DNA of 64,000 bases from Kineococcus sp. TRM81007 (lineage in GTDB: Bacteria > Actinomycetota > Actinomycetes > Actinomycetales > Kineococcaceae), in the NCBI RefSeq assembly GCF_022669155.1, contig NZ_JALBVB010000034.1, positions 55,682 through 119,681 on the forward strand, in the 5' to 3' direction. The position numbers and the translations under genes are program-made. How positions within the stretch are numbered: position 1 is the first letter of the stretch; every line of letters begins with the position of its first letter. Shown piece after piece: positions 52,912 through 61,953 of the stretch. The notes below the pieces were generated by a model. It was not told the DNA's origin. It was given only the letters and a program-made list of their open reading frames with translations, and did not search any database.

Positions 52912-54072
52912 GGGGGTACCCCTGCCCGACGGGCCCGGCGCGCCCGGCGCACCCCGCGGCTCCCACCCGGCCCCACCCGCGCCCCGACGTGCGGACGCGC
53001 CCGCACCGCGCACCGCGGACGGAGCCTCGTACAGCCAGCGCGCCCCCACCCGCAGCGCCAGCGCGTGCAGCACCAGGGGCACCACCACGCCCAGCACCGT
53101 CCACAGCAGCGGCGCCCACCACGGGCGAGCACCACCGGCCGCACCCACCGCCACCCCCGTCGCCACGCCCGGCGCCACGCCCGTCGCCGCTGCGGCGGCC
53201 ACCACGGCGCTCGTGGCCACCCCCACCACCAGCTCGTGCGCCAGGTACACCGGCAGGGTCCGCCGCCCCAGCCACCCCGCGCCAGCACCGACCACCCCCG
53301 GCGCCCGCGCCAGCAGCACCGCGAACGCCAGCCCGCACACCACCGCCAGCACGCTCAGGGCGCTGGCCGCCCCCGGCGCCCGCAGCCCCCCGGCCCCGTG
53401 CGCCACCAGCGCAGCGGCCCCCACCGCGCTCAGCACCGCCGCCGGCACCGTCCCCAGCGACGTCAGCAGCCGCAGCAGCAGACCCCTCAGGCACCAGCCC
53501 AGCAGGAAGAACACGAAGCACCGCGCCATCTGGTGCCACACGTAGTACGGCGCGCGCACCCACAGCTCACTGGCAGCCACCGACAGCAGCGCCGCCGGCA
53601 CCAGCAGCCACGGCGCACGCCGCCCCAGCGCCCGCGCCGCCACCGTGAACACCGCGAGCGCGTACAGGTACCACAGGCCCGTCGTCGGCCGCACCGGTGC
53701 CAGCAGCAGCGGCACCAGGCTGTCCGTCTCCCACGGCTGGAACCGCGGCGTCACCGCGCTGAACACCGCAAAGCGCACCAGCGACCACAGCACGAACACC
53801 CACAGCAGCGTCACCAGCCGCCCGCGCACCAGCGCACCCCACGACCGGCCGGCCGCCGACGAGGCCAGCACCCCGGACACGCAGAAGAACAACGGCATCC
53901 GCAGCAGCACCAGCTCACCGTTCACCGCCCGCCACCACGCCGGCAGCAGCCCCGCCGCGTCCAGGTGCAGCACGGCGTGGTGCAGCACCACCAGCGCGAT
54001 CGCCACGCCGCGCGCCACGTCCAGGGCGGGCAGCCGCCCGGCGGGCCCCGCGCGCAGGGGAGGGGGACGCAC
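52909..54072 (-). CDS. acyltransferase 3 family membrane protein (OafA/YrhL-like)
   Basis: A 387-residue polytopic protein with about ten helices. 'RLPALDVARGVAIALVVLHH' near residues 11-30 is the opening motif with the catalytic-type His, followed by 'MPLFFCVSGVLASSAAGRSW' and 'PTTGLWYLYALAVFTVAARA'. Such proteins transfer O-acyl groups to cell-envelope sugars or lipids. GTG 54072 chosen because GGGAGG lies 9 bases upstream. A longer version beginning at 54219 would collide with the pafB start. Acceptor unknown. Confidence 0.85.
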   Translation of the reverse strand: MRPPPLRAGPAGRLPALDVARGVAIALVVLHHAVLHLDAAGLLPAWWRAVNGELVLLRMPLFFCVSGVLASSAAGRSWGALVRGRLVTLLWVFVLWSLVRFAVFSAVTPRFQPWETDSLVPLLLAPVRPTTGLWYLYALAVFTVAARALGRRAPWLLVPAALLSVAASELWVRAPYYVWHQMARCFVFFLLGWCLRGLLLRLLTSLGTVPAAVLSAVGAAALVAHGAGGLRAPGAASALSVLAVVCGLAFAVLLARAPGVVGAGAGWLGRRTLPVYLAHELVVGVATSAVVAAAAATGVAPGVATGVAVGAAGGARPWWAPLLWTVLGVVVPLVLHALALRVGARWLYEAPSAVRGAGASARRGAGGAGWEPRGAPGAPGPSGRGTP

Positions 54073-54201
54073 GGCGGACGGCCTCCCGGTGGCAGGGGAC
54101 GAGACGGGACGAGCTGGGACGGGCCGCACGGCGGAGCAGGCGCGGCGGGACGCGCGCCGGAACGCGCGGCCGCCGCCGGGTGCGCCGACCCCGGGGTCCG
54201 G

Positions 54202-54207
54202 TAGCGT
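54202..54207 (+). promoter_or_regulatory. -10-like TAGCGT for pafB
   Basis: TAGCGT ends 10 bases before ATG 54218, a near-leaderless arrangement. Confidence 0.45.
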
Positions 54208-54217
54208 CCAGTCCACC

Positions 54218-55282
54218 ATGGCCAGCTCCGGAACCAGCAGCGGCGCGGCCGCCGCCGCCCGCGGCGCACGGCGCACCGAGCGCCTGCTCAACCTCGTCAT
54301 CGCCCTGTCCGCCACCCGCCGGTGGCTCACCAAGGAGCAGATCCGCGCCGCCGTCCCGCAGTACGCCGACTGCGCCACCACCGTCGCCTTCGAGCGCATG
54401 TTCGAGCGCGACAAGGAGGACCTGCGCGAGCTCGGCGTGCCCCTGGAGGCCGGCGGCGAGGACCCCCTCTTCGGCGACGAGGCCGGCTACCGCATCGACC
54501 GCGACGCCTACGCGCTCCCCGAGATCGACTTCACCCCCGCCGAGCTGGCCGTGCTCTCCCTGGCCAGCCGCGTGTGGCAGCAGGCCAGCCTCGCCGGCCC
54601 CGCCACCCGCGCCCTCGTGAAGCTGCGCAGCCTCGGCGTCGAACCCGACGAGTCCTCCCTCGTCGGCCTCGAACCGCGCGTGCGCACCAGCGAACCCGCC
54701 TTCGACCCCCTCTACGCCGCCACCCGCGACCGCGCCCCCGTCTCCTTCGCCTACCGCCGCGCCGGCGCCGAACCCTCCACCCGCCACGTCGAGCCCTGGG
54801 CCATCGTCAGCTGGCACGGCCGCTGGTACCTCGTCGGCCACGACCGCGACCGCGACGCCACCCGCGTCTTCCGCCTCTCGCGCGTCTCCTCCGCCGTCAA
54901 GCGCATCGGCCGCCCCGGCTCCTACGACGTGCCCACCGACGTCGACCCCCGCGAGGTCGTCGCCGGCACCGTCGGCGAGCGCGCCACCCGCCGCGCCCGG
55001 CTCCTCGTGCGCACCGGCAGCGCCCTGGCCGTGCGCCGCCGCGCCGTCTCCGTCACCCCCGCACCGGCCCCGGCAGCCGACCCGCCCGGGGACGACGCCC
55101 CGGGCGCGGACCTCGTCGAGGTCGACGTCGCCGACGTGGAGGTCGCCGCCGACGAGCTGGCCGCCTACGGCGACGCCGTGCTCGTCCTCGACCCCGCACC
55201 GCTGCGCGACGCCGTCCTGCGACGCCTGCGCGGAGCCGCCGGCACCAGCCCCGACCCCGCCCCCGCGGGAGCCGCCCCGTGA
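54218..55282 (+). CDS. pafB: WYL-domain transcriptional regulator PafB
   Basis: A 354-residue subunit of the PafBC heterodimer, the LexA/RecA-independent activator of DNA-damage genes in mycobacteria. The N-terminal winged helix (about 15-95, 'TERLLNLVIALSATRRWLTK') is followed by a linker and the WYL domain (about 165-240, 'PWAIVSWHGRWYLVGHDRDR' and 'ATRVFRLSRVSSAV'). WYL domains may bind single-stranded DNA or nucleotides. Its stop overlaps pafC (GTGA). Genes of the pair are co-conserved with the proteasome but act independently of it. Confidence 0.93.
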   Translation: MASSGTSSGAAAAARGARRTERLLNLVIALSATRRWLTKEQIRAAVPQYADCATTVAFERMFERDKEDLRELGVPLEAGGEDPLFGDEAGYRIDRDAYALPEIDFTPAELAVLSLASRVWQQASLAGPATRALVKLRSLGVEPDESSLVGLEPRVRTSEPAFDPLYAATRDRAPVSFAYRRAGAEPSTRHVEPWAIVSWHGRWYLVGHDRDRDATRVFRLSRVSSAVKRIGRPGSYDVPTDVDPREVVAGTVGERATRRARLLVRTGSALAVRRRAVSVTPAPAPAADPPGDDAPGADLVEVDVADVEVAADELAAYGDAVLVLDPAPLRDAVLRRLRGAAGTSPDPAPAGAAP

Positions 55283-56334
55283 GCGGCAGCGCCTCCACCG
55301 AACGCCTCTCCCGCCTGCTCGCGATGGTGCCCTACCTCCTGCGCCACCAGGGCCTGCCGCTGGAGGAGGCCGCCGAGCACTTCGGCATCACCACCGACGA
55401 CCTCGTGCACGACCTCGAGCTCCTCTTCGTCTGCGGCACCCCCGGCCACCTGCCCGACGACCTCATCGACGCCCGCTGGGACTCCGGCCGCGTCTACCTC
55501 TCCAACGCCGACCCCATCGCCCGGCCCGCCCGCCTCGCCGTCGACGAGGCCGTCGCCCTCCTGGTGGGCCTGCGCACCCTCGCCGAGGTCCCCGGCCTGC
55601 ACGACCGCGACGCCCTCGCCGGCGCCACCGCCAAGCTCACCGAGGCCGCCGGGGAAGCCGCCGGCCGCGCCGCCGAGGCCGCCGGCGCCGTGCGCGTGGA
55701 CGTGCGCACCGGCGACGACGCGGCGCTCGCGGACGTCCTGGCCACGTGCCGGCGGGGCCTGGCCGGGCACCGCCGCCTGCACCTGGCGTACCTGGTGCCC
55801 AGTCGCGACGAGCGCACCGAGCGCGACGTGGACCCCATGCGCCTGGTCACCGTCGCCGGCCGCTGGTACCTGGAGGCGTGGTGCCACCGTGTGGAGGGGG
55901 TGCGGCTGTTCCGCCTGGACCGCATCGAGGCCGCGCGGGTCCTCGACGCCGACGGCACCCCGCCGGCCGGCGCGGTCTCGCGCGACGTGCACTCGGACCT
56001 GTTCCGCCCCAGCCCGGACGACCTCGTCGTCACCCTCGACCTGGCCCCGCAGGCGGCGTGGGTGGTCGACTACTACCCGGTGGAGTCGGTGCAGCCGGCC
56101 CCCGAAGACGCGTGGGAGCGCGCCTCGCTGCGGGTGCGGCTGCGCGCGGCGGACACCCGGTGGGTGCGCCGGCTGCTGCTGCGGCTGGGCGCCGGTGCCC
56201 GCGCGGTGGACCCGCCGGAACTGGCGGTCGAGGTGCGCGAGGCCGCCCTGGCGGCCCTGGCCCGCTACGAGCTGCTGGACGCGGGCAGCGCCGGGGGGCC
56301 AGCGGGGGAGCCGGGGCCGGGCCCGGGGGCCTGA
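55279..56334 (+). CDS. pafC: WYL-domain transcriptional regulator PafC
   Basis: A 351-residue partner of PafB. The N-terminal helix-turn-helix (about 5-70) includes 'LEEAAEHFGITTDDLVHDLE'. The WYL core is 'DPMRLVTVAGRWYLEAWCHR' and 'VRLFRLDRIEAARVL' near residues 190-225. The C-terminal domain ends in a Gly/Pro tail. GTG overlapping the pafB stop. Base composition changes slightly after about 55740 (fewer runs of C), but the protein sequence is continuous. Expected to form the response activator with PafB. Confidence 0.93.
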   Translation: MSGSASTERLSRLLAMVPYLLRHQGLPLEEAAEHFGITTDDLVHDLELLFVCGTPGHLPDDLIDARWDSGRVYLSNADPIARPARLAVDEAVALLVGLRTLAEVPGLHDRDALAGATAKLTEAAGEAAGRAAEAAGAVRVDVRTGDDAALADVLATCRRGLAGHRRLHLAYLVPSRDERTERDVDPMRLVTVAGRWYLEAWCHRVEGVRLFRLDRIEAARVLDADGTPPAGAVSRDVHSDLFRPSPDDLVVTLDLAPQAAWVVDYYPVESVQPAPEDAWERASLRVRLRAADTRWVRRLLLRLGAGARAVDPPELAVEVREAALAALARYELLDAGSAGGPAGEPGPGPGA

Positions 56335-56483
56335 CCCCGCCACCCCTGCCTTTCGTGCACGCCTGCTCACGGAGTGTGCCAATCTGGCGCGAGAAGGGCG
56401 TTCAAGGATTTCCAGGTCCGTGCCGAAGCAGTGGTGTCGGACGGCGGGACAGCCGCCCACACCACGAACGGAAGGTGCGAACC

Positions 56484-56822
56484 ATGACCACGATCAAGGC
56501 TTCTTGCCCCTGCTGCGGCGATGTCGAGCTCACCCCCAAGCAGGTCCGCCTCGTGGTCTGCTCCGCCAAGGACCGGTCCTTCTACGCCTTCGCCTGCCCG
56601 CAGTGCCGCGACGAGGTCCGCAAGGCCGCCAGCGAGGACGTCGTCGCCCTGCTGGTCTCCGGCGGCGTCGCCGTGGAGCGCTGGATCATCCCCGCCGAGG
56701 CCATGGAGGAGCACCACGGCGCCACCATCGCCTGGGACGACGTCCTCGACTTCGCCCTCGTGCTGGACGGCTGCGACGACCTGGCCGGGCTCGCCGCCCG
56801 CAGCCTGCGCTCGGTGCGCTGA
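56484..56822 (+). CDS. small zinc-ribbon protein of unknown function
   Basis: A 112-residue protein. Cys8/Cys10/Cys11 ('ASCPCCGDVEL') and 'FACPQCRDEV' form a likely zinc ribbon over the first ~45 residues. The C-terminal half is helical and acidic ('IIPAEAMEEHHGATIAWDDV', 'LDFALVLDGCDDLAGLAA'). ATG 56484 with GGAAGG upstream. The 149 bases before it are less GC-rich than anything nearby and may hold a regulated promoter. Homologues sit between pafC and tatA in related genomes as far as I recall. Function unknown. Confidence 0.75.
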   Translation: MTTIKASCPCCGDVELTPKQVRLVVCSAKDRSFYAFACPQCRDEVRKAASEDVVALLVSGGVAVERWIIPAEAMEEHHGATIAWDDVLDFALVLDGCDDLAGLAARSLRSVR

Positions 56823-56919
56823 CCCCTCCGGGAGCGCGCGGCGCCCGTCCGCGGCTGGGAGATCCCTGAGAACCCGCTGCCCGATCGCGTGGCGGCCCCA
56901 CACCGCCACGCCGGGGCCG

Positions 56920-56925
56920 TACGAT
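56920..56925 (+). promoter_or_regulatory. -10-like TACGAT for tatA-tatC
   Basis: TACGAT lies 35 bases before ATG 56961. A strong GGAGG site (56947-56951) follows. Confidence 0.45.
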
Positions 56926-56960
56926 GAGGGCGCACCGTCCCCCTACGGAGGTTGATCACC

Positions 56961-57239
56961 ATGGGCGCCTTGAAGCCCTGGCACATCATCGTGCTCGTCG
57001 TCGTCCTGCTGCTGCTGTTCGGCGCCAAGCGCCTGCCCGACGCCGCCCGTGGTCTGGGCCGCTCGCTGCGCATCTTCAAGAGCGAGGTCAAGGAGATGCA
57101 GAACGACGACGACGACGTCGCCGAGCGCGACACGACGTGGAACCCGAAGGCCATCGACGAGGGCCGCGTCAACGGCACCGACCCCCACGTCAACGGCAGC
57201 CGCAGCAGCGAGGCGCCCAGCGCCTCGCGCGAGCGCTGA
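56961..57239 (+). CDS. tatA: Sec-independent translocase subunit TatA
   Basis: A 92-residue pore-forming subunit. One N-terminal transmembrane helix ('[20 protein letters not shown]', about 5-24) is followed by the conserved '[20 protein letters not shown]' amphipathic helix and an acidic, polar tail. It exports folded twin-arginine proteins with TatC. ATG 56961 sits 8-9 bases after GGAGG. TatC starts 44 bases downstream. A separate TatB is not in the window; some actinobacteria encode it elsewhere. Confidence 0.95.
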   Translation: MGALKPWHIIVLVVVLLLLFGAKRLPDAARGLGRSLRIFKSEVKEMQNDDDDVAERDTTWNPKAIDEGRVNGTDPHVNGSRSSEAPSASRER

Positions 57240-57283
57240 TCCCGCGCTGACCCGCTGAACCGCTGACAGGAGGCTCCGGCGAG

Positions 57284-58099
57284 GTGGCTGTCACGACCTT
57301 CCGACGGCGACGCCCGCCGAGGGACCCGGAGGGGCGCATGCCCCTGCGCGAACACCTGGACGAGCTGCGCAAGCGGCTCTTCCGGGCCGCCCTCGCGGTC
57401 GTCGTCGGTGCCGCGGCCGGCTGGTGGCTGTGGCCCAACGTCGTCCTGCCCCTGCTGGCCAGGCCGGCCGAGACGATCGACGGCGTCGAGCTGAACTTCG
57501 CCACGACGCTGGGCGTCCTCGACGTCCAGGTCAAGGGTGCGCTCTGGGTGGGCCTCATCGTGGCCGCCCCGATCTGGATCTACCAGCTCTGGGCGTTCGT
57601 CACGCCCGGGCTGACCAGGAAGGAGCGCGGCTACGCGATCGGCTTCGTCCTGGCCGGGTTCCCGCTGTTCCTCGCGGGCATCGCGCTGGCGTACTTCATC
57701 CTGCCGACGACGATGGAGCTCATCACCTCGTTCACCCCCGACGGGGTGAACAACATCATCGACACGCCGAACTACCTGTCGTTCGTCATGAGGCTGCTGC
57801 TGGCGTTCGGCATCGCGTTCCTGCTGCCGGTGCTCCTGGTGGCGCTGAACTTCGCGGGCCTGGTCCCCGGCCGGGCCATCCTCAAGCAGTGGCGCATCGT
57901 CGTCTTCCTCTGCTTCGTCTTCTCGGCGATCTTCACGCCCACCCCGGACGCGTTGACGATGATCCTCATGGCGATGCCGCTGATCTTCCTCTTCTTCGTC
58001 GCCATCGGCGTGTGCCTCGCCAACGACAAGCGCCGCGCGAGGAACGACGACACCCCGGACTACTCGAAGCTGTCCGACGAGGAAGCCAGCCCCCTCTGA
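57284..58099 (+). CDS. tatC: Sec-independent translocase subunit TatC
   Basis: A 271-residue receptor subunit with six helices. 'MPLREHLDELRKRLFRAALA' near residues 19-38 is the signal-binding N-terminus with the conserved Glu. 'PIWIYQLWAFVTPGLTRKER' and 'FIFTPTPDALTMILMAMPL'-like segments ('AIFTPTPDALTMILMAMPLI') follow. The charged C-terminus ends at 58099. GTG 57284 after AGGAGG. Operon with tatA; the next gene's first codon overlaps the TGA. Confidence 0.95.
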   Translation: MAVTTFRRRRPPRDPEGRMPLREHLDELRKRLFRAALAVVVGAAAGWWLWPNVVLPLLARPAETIDGVELNFATTLGVLDVQVKGALWVGLIVAAPIWIYQLWAFVTPGLTRKERGYAIGFVLAGFPLFLAGIALAYFILPTTMELITSFTPDGVNNIIDTPNYLSFVMRLLLAFGIAFLLPVLLVALNFAGLVPGRAILKQWRIVVFLCFVFSAIFTPTPDALTMILMAMPLIFLFFVAIGVCLANDKRRARNDDTPDYSKLSDEEASPL

Positions 58100-59028
58100 G
58101 CGCCCCCGGGCCCGTCGGGCTGCTCGTGAACCCCACCGCCGGGCGCGGGGCCGGTTTCGCCACCGGTGCCCGCGTCCGCGCCGAGCTTCGCCGCCTCGGC
58201 CACGACGTCGTCGACCTCACCGGCCCCGACCTGCCCACGGCCCGCCGGGCCGCGCGCGAGGCCGCCCGTGAGGCGCAGGCCCTCGTCGTCGTCGGCGGTG
58301 ACGGCCTCGTCCACGCCGCCGTGCAGGGGGTCGCCGGCACCTCGACAGCGCTGGGCATCGTGCCCGCCGGCACCGGCAACGACATCGCCCGCGGACTGGA
58401 CCTGCCGCTGGGTGACCCCGTCGCCGCGGTCGCCGGCCTGTCCGGCGCCCTGCGCGCCGGCCGGCACCGCGACCTGGACGCCGTGCGGGTGCGCACCACC
58501 ACCGGCACCCGCTGGTACGTCAGCATCCTCGCCTCCGGGGTGGACGCCCTCGTCAACGAGCGCGCCAACTCCTGGCGGTGGCCAGCCGGCCCGGCCCGGT
58601 ACACCCTGGCCGCCGTGCGCGAGCTGGTCACCGTGCGCGGGGTCCCGCTGCGCATCGAGCTCGACGACGGGGTCCTGTGCGGCCGCGTGCTCCTGGCCGC
58701 CGTCGCCAACACCCGCTGCTACGGCGGCGGCCTGCTCATGGCCCCGCACGCGGACCCCGCCGACGGCCTGCTCGACGTCGTGGTCGTCGACGACCTGCCC
58801 ACCGTGCCCGCGATGCGGCTGTTCACCCGGCTGCGCCCCGGCGAGCACCTTCGCTCACCGGCCGTGCACGTGCACCGCACCCGGCGGGTGCGCCTGGAAC
58901 CGCTGGAGGAGCCCCGCTCCTCCCGGCGCCCCGCCCGCACGCCCCACCCGCACGCCGACGGTGAACCCGTGGGCGACCTGCCCCTGACGTGCGAGGCGGT
59001 GCCCGCCGCCCTGCGCGTGCTCGCCTGA
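58096..59028 (+). CDS. diacylglycerol kinase-family lipid kinase (start codon unclear)
   Basis: A ~310-residue protein of the DAGK catalytic family. 'GLLVNPTAGRGAGFATG' is the first strand and loop, 'LVVVGGDGLVHAAVQGVAGT' the nucleotide site, and 'LGIVPAGTGNDIARGLDLPL' the signature GTGND. The C-terminal beta domain includes 'ANTRCYGGGLLMAPHADPAD' and 'GLLDVVVVDDLP'. No ATG/GTG/TTG lies close upstream of the first strand. CTG 58096 overlaps the tatC stop (CTGA), GTG 58126 would cut the first strand, and GTG 58012 overlaps tatC by 88 bases. It phosphorylates a lipid, perhaps diacylglycerol or a prenol. Confidence 0.8.
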   Translation: MSAPGPVGLLVNPTAGRGAGFATGARVRAELRRLGHDVVDLTGPDLPTARRAAREAAREAQALVVVGGDGLVHAAVQGVAGTSTALGIVPAGTGNDIARGLDLPLGDPVAAVAGLSGALRAGRHRDLDAVRVRTTTGTRWYVSILASGVDALVNERANSWRWPAGPARYTLAAVRELVTVRGVPLRIELDDGVLCGRVLLAAVANTRCYGGGLLMAPHADPADGLLDVVVVDDLPTVPAMRLFTRLRPGEHLRSPAVHVHRTRRVRLEPLEEPRSSRRPARTPHPHADGEPVGDLPLTCEAVPAALRVLA

Positions 59029-59087
59029 CCCCGTGCTCGCCCGCCCCCGCGCTCCGGGGCCGCCGCGCACCGGTGGTGGCCGTGACG

Positions 59088-59093
59088 TACTGT
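59088..59093 (+). promoter_or_regulatory. -10-like TACTGT for leaderless helicase start
   Basis: TACTGT ends 7 bases before ATG 59101. Confidence 0.5.
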
Positions 59094-59100
59094 CGCGCAC

Positions 59101-61911
59101 ATGGCCAGCCCCGCGGAACGTTACGCGGCAGCTCGCCGTCGCAGCGAGGAGTCGCGCACCCAGCTCGCCCAGTTCGCGAGCACGCTCGGCTTCGACCTCG
59201 ACGGCTTCCAGCTGCAGGCGTGCCAGGCCCTCGAGGCCGGCCGCGGCGTGCTGGTCGCCGCCCCCACCGGTGCCGGCAAGACCGTCGTCGGCGAGTTCGC
59301 CGTGCACCTGGCCTTGAGCACCGGCCGCAAGGCCTTCTACACCACGCCCATCAAGGCGCTGAGCAACCAGAAGTACGCCGAGCTCGTCGAGCGCCACGGT
59401 GCCGCCAGCGTCGGCCTGCTCACCGGGGACAACTCCGTCAACGGCGAGGCACCCGTGGTCGTCATGACCACCGAGGTGCTGCGCAACATGCTCTACGCCG
59501 GCTCGGCCCTGCTCGACGGCCTCGGCTACGTCGTCATGGACGAGGTGCACTACCTCGCCGACCGCTTCCGCGGCGCCGTGTGGGAAGAGGTCATCATCCA
59601 CCTGCCCACCGACGTCCTCGTGGCGTCGCTGTCGGCGACGGTCTCCAACGCCGAGGAGTTCGGCGCCTGGCTGGGCACCGTGCGCGGCGACACCGAGGTC
59701 GTCGTCTCCGAGCACCGCCCGGTGCCGCTGTGGCAGCACCTGCTCGTCGGCACCGAGCTGTACGACCTGTTCACCGACCCCGCCGGTGACCCCCTCGAGG
59801 GCGACGAGGGCTCCCTCGTGCCCGGCGCCATCGTCAACCCCGAGCTGGTGGCGATGTCCCGCCAGCAGCTGCGCAACGACCGCCTCGCCTCCGCCGGCCG
59901 CGGCCGCGGGCGGGGGAGGGGGCCCGGTCGCTCCCGCCCCGGCGGCGGCCGCTACGCCGCCGGCCCGCCCGGCGGGCGCACCCCCAGCCGCGCGCAGGTC
60001 CTGGAGGTCCTGGACAGCGCCGGCCTGCTGCCCGCCATCACCTTCATCTTCAGCCGTGCCGGCTGCGACGCCGCCGTGGCGCAGTGCGTCGCCTGGGGGC
60101 TGCGGCTGACCACACCCGAGGAGGGCCGGGAGATCCGGGCGATCGCCGAGGAGCGCTGCGCGGAGATCCCCTCCTCCGACCTCGCCGTGCTGGGCTACTG
60201 GGAGTGGCTCGACGGCCTCGAGCGGGGACTGGCCGCCCACCACGCGGGCCTGCTGCCCGTCTTCAAGGAGACCGTCGAGCAGCTCTTCGCCGACGGCCTC
60301 GTCAAGGCGGTCTTCGCCACCGAGACCCTCGCCCTCGGCGTGAACATGCCCGCCCGCTCCGTCGTGCTCGAACGGCTCGTGAAGTGGAACGGGCAGACCC
60401 ACGTCGACGTCACCCCCGGCGAGTACACCCAGCTCACCGGCCGCGCCGGCCGCCGCGGCATCGACGTCGAAGGTCACGCCGTCGTCCTCTGGAGCGCCGG
60501 CACCGACCCCGAAGCCGTCGCCGGCCTCGCCTCCCGGCGCACCTTCCCGCTGCGCTCCAGCTTCCGGCCCACCTACAACATGGCCGTCAACCTCGTCGAG
60601 CAGGTCGGCCGCGAACGCGCCCGCGACATCCTGGAGACCTCCTTCGCCCAGTTCCAGGCCGACCGCGCCGTCGTCGGCCAGGCCCAGCAGATCCGCGACC
60701 AGCGCCGCGCCCTGGCCGGCTACCGCGAGGCCATGACCTGCCACCTCGGCGACTTCGCCGAGTACTTCGCCCTGCGCCAGCGCGTGGGCGAGCGCGAGAA
60801 GGAGCTCTCCCGCGTCGGCGCCTCCCAGCGCCGCGCCGAGGCGCGCCGCTCCGTGGAGCAGCTCAGCACCGGCGACGTCGTGCGCCTGCCCGGCGGGCGC
60901 CGGGAGGCCTTCGGCGTCGTCCTCGACCTCGTCGCCGGCAAGGGCTTCGACGGCCCCTCCCCGCGCGTGCTCAGCCAGGACCGGCAGGTGCGCACCGTCT
61001 CCGCGCACGACTTCACCGCCGAGGTCCTCCCCGTGACGCGCGTGAAGGTCCCCAAGGCGTTCAACTGGCGCAGCCCCCAGGCCCGCCGCGACCTCGCCTC
61101 CTCCCTGCGCAACGCGCTCGCCCAGGTCGGCGGCGGCGACGTCCCGCCCCGCCGCCGCGGCGGCGGGTCAGCGCAGGAGGACCCGGCGTTGGTCGAGCTG
61201 CGCGAGCGGCTGCGCGCCCACCCCTGCCACGGCTGCACCGACCGCGAGGAGCACGCCCGCTGGGCCGTGCGCGAGGAGAAGCTGCACCGCGACACGGAGG
61301 CGCTGCAGCGCAGCATCGAGGGCCGCACCGGCACCATCGCCCGCACCTTCGACCGCGTGTGCGACCTCCTCGCGGAGCTGGACTACCTCAGCGACGACGG
61401 CACCGCCGTCACCGACGCCGGCCGCACCCTGCGCCGCATCAACGCGGAGACCGACCTGCTGGTGGCGCAGTGCCTGCGCCACGGCGCGTGGGCGGGCCTG
61501 GGGGCGGCCGACCTCGCCGCGGCCGTCTCCACCCTGGTCCACGAGTCCCGCCGCGACGAGGGCGGCGCCCCCGAGCGCGTCCCGCGCCGTGCCCAGGACG
61601 CCATCGAGACCACCGTGCGGCTGTGGAGCGACCTCACCGACCGCGAGGCGCAGCACAAGGTGCCCGCCACCCGCGAACCCGACGCCGGCCTCGCCTGGGC
61701 CGTGCACCGCTGGGCCTCCGGCCACCGCCTGGACGCCGTGCTGCGCGACGCGGACCTGGCCGCCGGGGACTTCGTGCGCCGCTGCAAGCAGCTGGTGGAC
61801 CTCCTCGACCAGGTCGCCTCCGCCTCCCTCGACCCGGCGGTGCGCTCCGCCGCCCGCGAGGCCGTCGACGCCGTCCGCCGCGGCGTCGTGGCGCACACCT
61901 CCCTCACCTGA
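59101..61911 (+). CDS. helY: Ski2/Mtr4-like DEAD/DEAH-box RNA helicase (HelY-like)
   Basis: A 936-residue superfamily 2 helicase. Walker A 'APTGAGKT' (Lys60), 'TTPIKALSNQKY', DEVH in 'VVMDEVHYL' near residue 145, 'ASLSATVSN', 'FSRAGCDAAV' and motif VI 'QLTGRAGRRG' near 450 are complete. An Arg/Gly-rich insert (about 263-290) may bind RNA. The C-terminal ~380 residues contain the Mtr4/Ski2-type helical and DSHCT domain ('PCHGCTDREEHARW', 'VDAVRRGVV'). Actinobacterial HelY is thought to act in RNA processing or decay. Convergent with the 5'-3' exonuclease. Confidence 0.92.
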   Translation: MASPAERYAAARRRSEESRTQLAQFASTLGFDLDGFQLQACQALEAGRGVLVAAPTGAGKTVVGEFAVHLALSTGRKAFYTTPIKALSNQKYAELVERHGAASVGLLTGDNSVNGEAPVVVMTTEVLRNMLYAGSALLDGLGYVVMDEVHYLADRFRGAVWEEVIIHLPTDVLVASLSATVSNAEEFGAWLGTVRGDTEVVVSEHRPVPLWQHLLVGTELYDLFTDPAGDPLEGDEGSLVPGAIVNPELVAMSRQQLRNDRLASAGRGRGRGRGPGRSRPGGGRYAAGPPGGRTPSRAQVLEVLDSAGLLPAITFIFSRAGCDAAVAQCVAWGLRLTTPEEGREIRAIAEERCAEIPSSDLAVLGYWEWLDGLERGLAAHHAGLLPVFKETVEQLFADGLVKAVFATETLALGVNMPARSVVLERLVKWNGQTHVDVTPGEYTQLTGRAGRRGIDVEGHAVVLWSAGTDPEAVAGLASRRTFPLRSSFRPTYNMAVNLVEQVGRERARDILETSFAQFQADRAVVGQAQQIRDQRRALAGYREAMTCHLGDFAEYFALRQRVGEREKELSRVGASQRRAEARRSVEQLSTGDVVRLPGGRREAFGVVLDLVAGKGFDGPSPRVLSQDRQVRTVSAHDFTAEVLPVTRVKVPKAFNWRSPQARRDLASSLRNALAQVGGGDVPPRRRGGGSAQEDPALVELRERLRAHPCHGCTDREEHARWAVREEKLHRDTEALQRSIEGRTGTIARTFDRVCDLLAELDYLSDDGTAVTDAGRTLRRINAETDLLVAQCLRHGAWAGLGAADLAAAVSTLVHESRRDEGGAPERVPRRAQDAIETTVRLWSDLTDREAQHKVPATREPDAGLAWAVHRWASGHRLDAVLRDADLAAGDFVRRCKQLVDLLDQVASASLDPAVRSAAREAVDAVRRGVVAHTSLT

Positions 61912-61920
61912 CGCACGGAC

Positions 61921-61951
61921 CCTCACCCTCGACCGCGAGGTGAGGGTGAGG
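61921..61951. terminator. hairpin between helY and the 5'-3' exonuclease gene
   Basis: CCTCACCCTC (61921-61930) and GAGGGTGAGG (61942-61951) are perfectly complementary with an 11-base loop. It lies between two convergent stops 42 bases apart, so it is a probable bidirectional terminator. Confidence 0.75.
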
Positions 61952-61953
61952 GG

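Noticed and set aside
54130..54219. Longer start for the acyltransferase at 54219 (MVDWTLPD)
   Set aside because: It would begin on the same bases as the pafB ATG on the other strand. The internal GTG 54072 has a good ribosome site and places the family's first motif near the N-terminus.
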